Shown here: positions 5,857-6,350 of the stretch, piece after piece | How positions within the stretch are numbered: position 1 is the first letter of the stretch | How the letters are laid out: each line of letters starts with the position of its first letter | Assembly (NCBI GenBank): GCA_002068815.1 | Contig: MWAC01000171.1 | Coordinates: 1 to 6,350 of the forward strand | DNA: 6,350 nucleotides | Source of the DNA: Firmicutes bacterium ADurb.Bin467 | GTDB taxonomy: Bacteria; Bacillota; Clostridia; Christensenellales; Aristaeellaceae | Direction: 5' to 3' | Position numbers and translations under genes: made by a program | The notes under the pieces: model-generated | Database searches by the model: none | What the model was told of the DNA's origin: nothing | What the model saw: only the letters and a program-made list of their open reading frames with translations

Positions 5857-5889
5857 TTTTCGGTTTTTTCGGAAGGGGAACGCGAGGGG

Positions 5890-6350
5890 TCAGGTCGTCG
5901 CGCGCACGATCAGCAGGGGCTTGATCGCCACCTGCTGCGGCTGCCCGTACGGGTGCTGCACGCGGTGCGTGAGGATGCGCACCGAGATCGCCGCCATGTC
6001 GTCGTAGGGGGTGCCGATCGTCGTAAGCCCCCCGGAGATGTAGCGCGCGATCGATATGTCGTCGAAGCCGATCACGGCGATGTCGCCCGGCACGCGCAGC
6101 CCCGACTCCTGGATCGCGTGGATCGCGCCGATCGCCATCTGATCGTAGCTCGCGTAGACGGCGTCGGGGAGGTCGGGAAGCTGCAGAATCTCCCGCATGC
6201 GCAGGTATCCGCCGAGCTCGCCGCGCTCCGTGCCCATCCGGACGAAGTCGGGATTCACGGGCATGTCGAAGCTCTTCATCGTCGCCAGGAACACGCTGCG
6301 GCGCTTCGTCGTGTTCAATTCGCCCAAGAAGCCGATCCTCCGGTAGCCGC
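5890..6350 (-). CDS. LacI/GalR-family transcriptional regulator, C-terminal part (5' end outside window)
   Basis: The frame is open from the window edge to TGA (5892-5890), giving 152 visible residues of the sugar-sensing, dimerising core. The DNA-binding helix-turn-helix domain lies beyond the right edge. Landmarks in visible numbering are GYRRIGFLG (1-9), DAVYASYDQMAIGAIHAIQ (62-80), VPGDIAVIGFDDI (86-98), LTTIGTPYDDM (108-118) and the closing LLIVRAT (145-151). All are standard for this family in the order seen. TTG at 6327 is an internal codon, not the start. The gene is co-oriented with the sugar operon and ends 167 bp before its first gene. It is therefore the likely local regulator, with effector probably the imported sugar or a derivative. 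Repressor versus activator cannot be told. Confidence 0.92.
   Translation of the reverse strand, partial: GYRRIGFLGELNTTKRRSVFLATMKSFDMPVNPDFVRMGTERGELGGYLRMREILQLPDLPDAVYASYDQMAIGAIHAIQESGLRVPGDIAVIGFDDISIARYISGGLTTIGTPYDDMAAISVRILTHRVQHPYGQPQQVAIKPLLIVRATT

Noticed and set aside
5795..5857. Repeats as a small CRISPR-like or integrative array
   Set aside because: The units are 9 bp, in mixed orientation, with unequal 1-35 bp spacing and confined to the promoter. They are far too short for CRISPR repeats and look like protein-binding sites.

Overview
The window is GC-rich, densely coding bacterial DNA, almost certainly chromosomal, and base composition looks uniform across it. It holds most of one carbohydrate-uptake operon on the minus strand. 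The tail of an unrelated plus-strand gene lies at the left edge, and the tail of a LacI-type regulator gene lies at the right edge. The host cannot be fixed from this sequence. The Lsa-type ABC-F protein points towards Firmicutes/Clostridia-like lineages. The binding protein has a signal-peptidase-I signal rather than a lipobox, which would suit a diderm such as a spirochaete or an outer-membrane-bearing Clostridia relative. I see no transposase, phage gene, RNA gene, CRISPR array or origin, and no stretch over 300 bases lacks a gene.

Layout, left to right: the C-terminal ATPase domain of an ABC-F protein (1-468, plus strand, 5' cut by the window) meets tail-to-tail with a FucI/AraA-family sugar isomerase-like gene (465-1814, minus). 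Continuing upstream along the minus strand come the sugar ABC permease (1831-3024), the two-domain sugar ABC ATPase (3017-4564), an intercistronic hairpin (4583-4606), the periplasmic sugar-binding protein (4631-5722), a promoter/operator region (about 5771-5856), and the 3' end of a LacI/GalR-family regulator (5890-6350, its start lies outside).

In transcription order the operon reads binding protein, ATPase, permease, isomerase. The genes are tightly packed: an 8-nt overlap between ATPase and permease, 16 nt between permease and isomerase, and a Shine-Dalgarno sequence in front of each. The transporter belongs to the XylFGH / ChvE-GguAB (MmsABC) group, which imports monosaccharides such as xylose, arabinose, galactose, glucose or fucose. 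The isomerase-like enzyme would take the imported sugar into metabolism, but the exact sugar cannot be read from the sequence. The LacI-type protein just upstream is the natural candidate regulator.

The least ordinary part is the 167-bp gap between the regulator and the binding-protein gene. It carries a good sigma-70-type promoter with an extended -10, overlapped and preceded by four copies of a GTGCAA half-site (three extend to GTGCAAGAT). A 15-bp perfect palindrome, GAAACGC-G-GCGTTTC, is nested inside a 12-bp perfect inverted repeat. The second notable element is a 10-bp perfect stem with a C(UUCG)G tetraloop between the binding-protein and ATPase genes. I see no convincing evidence of a wholly new system; the protein families are all familiar.
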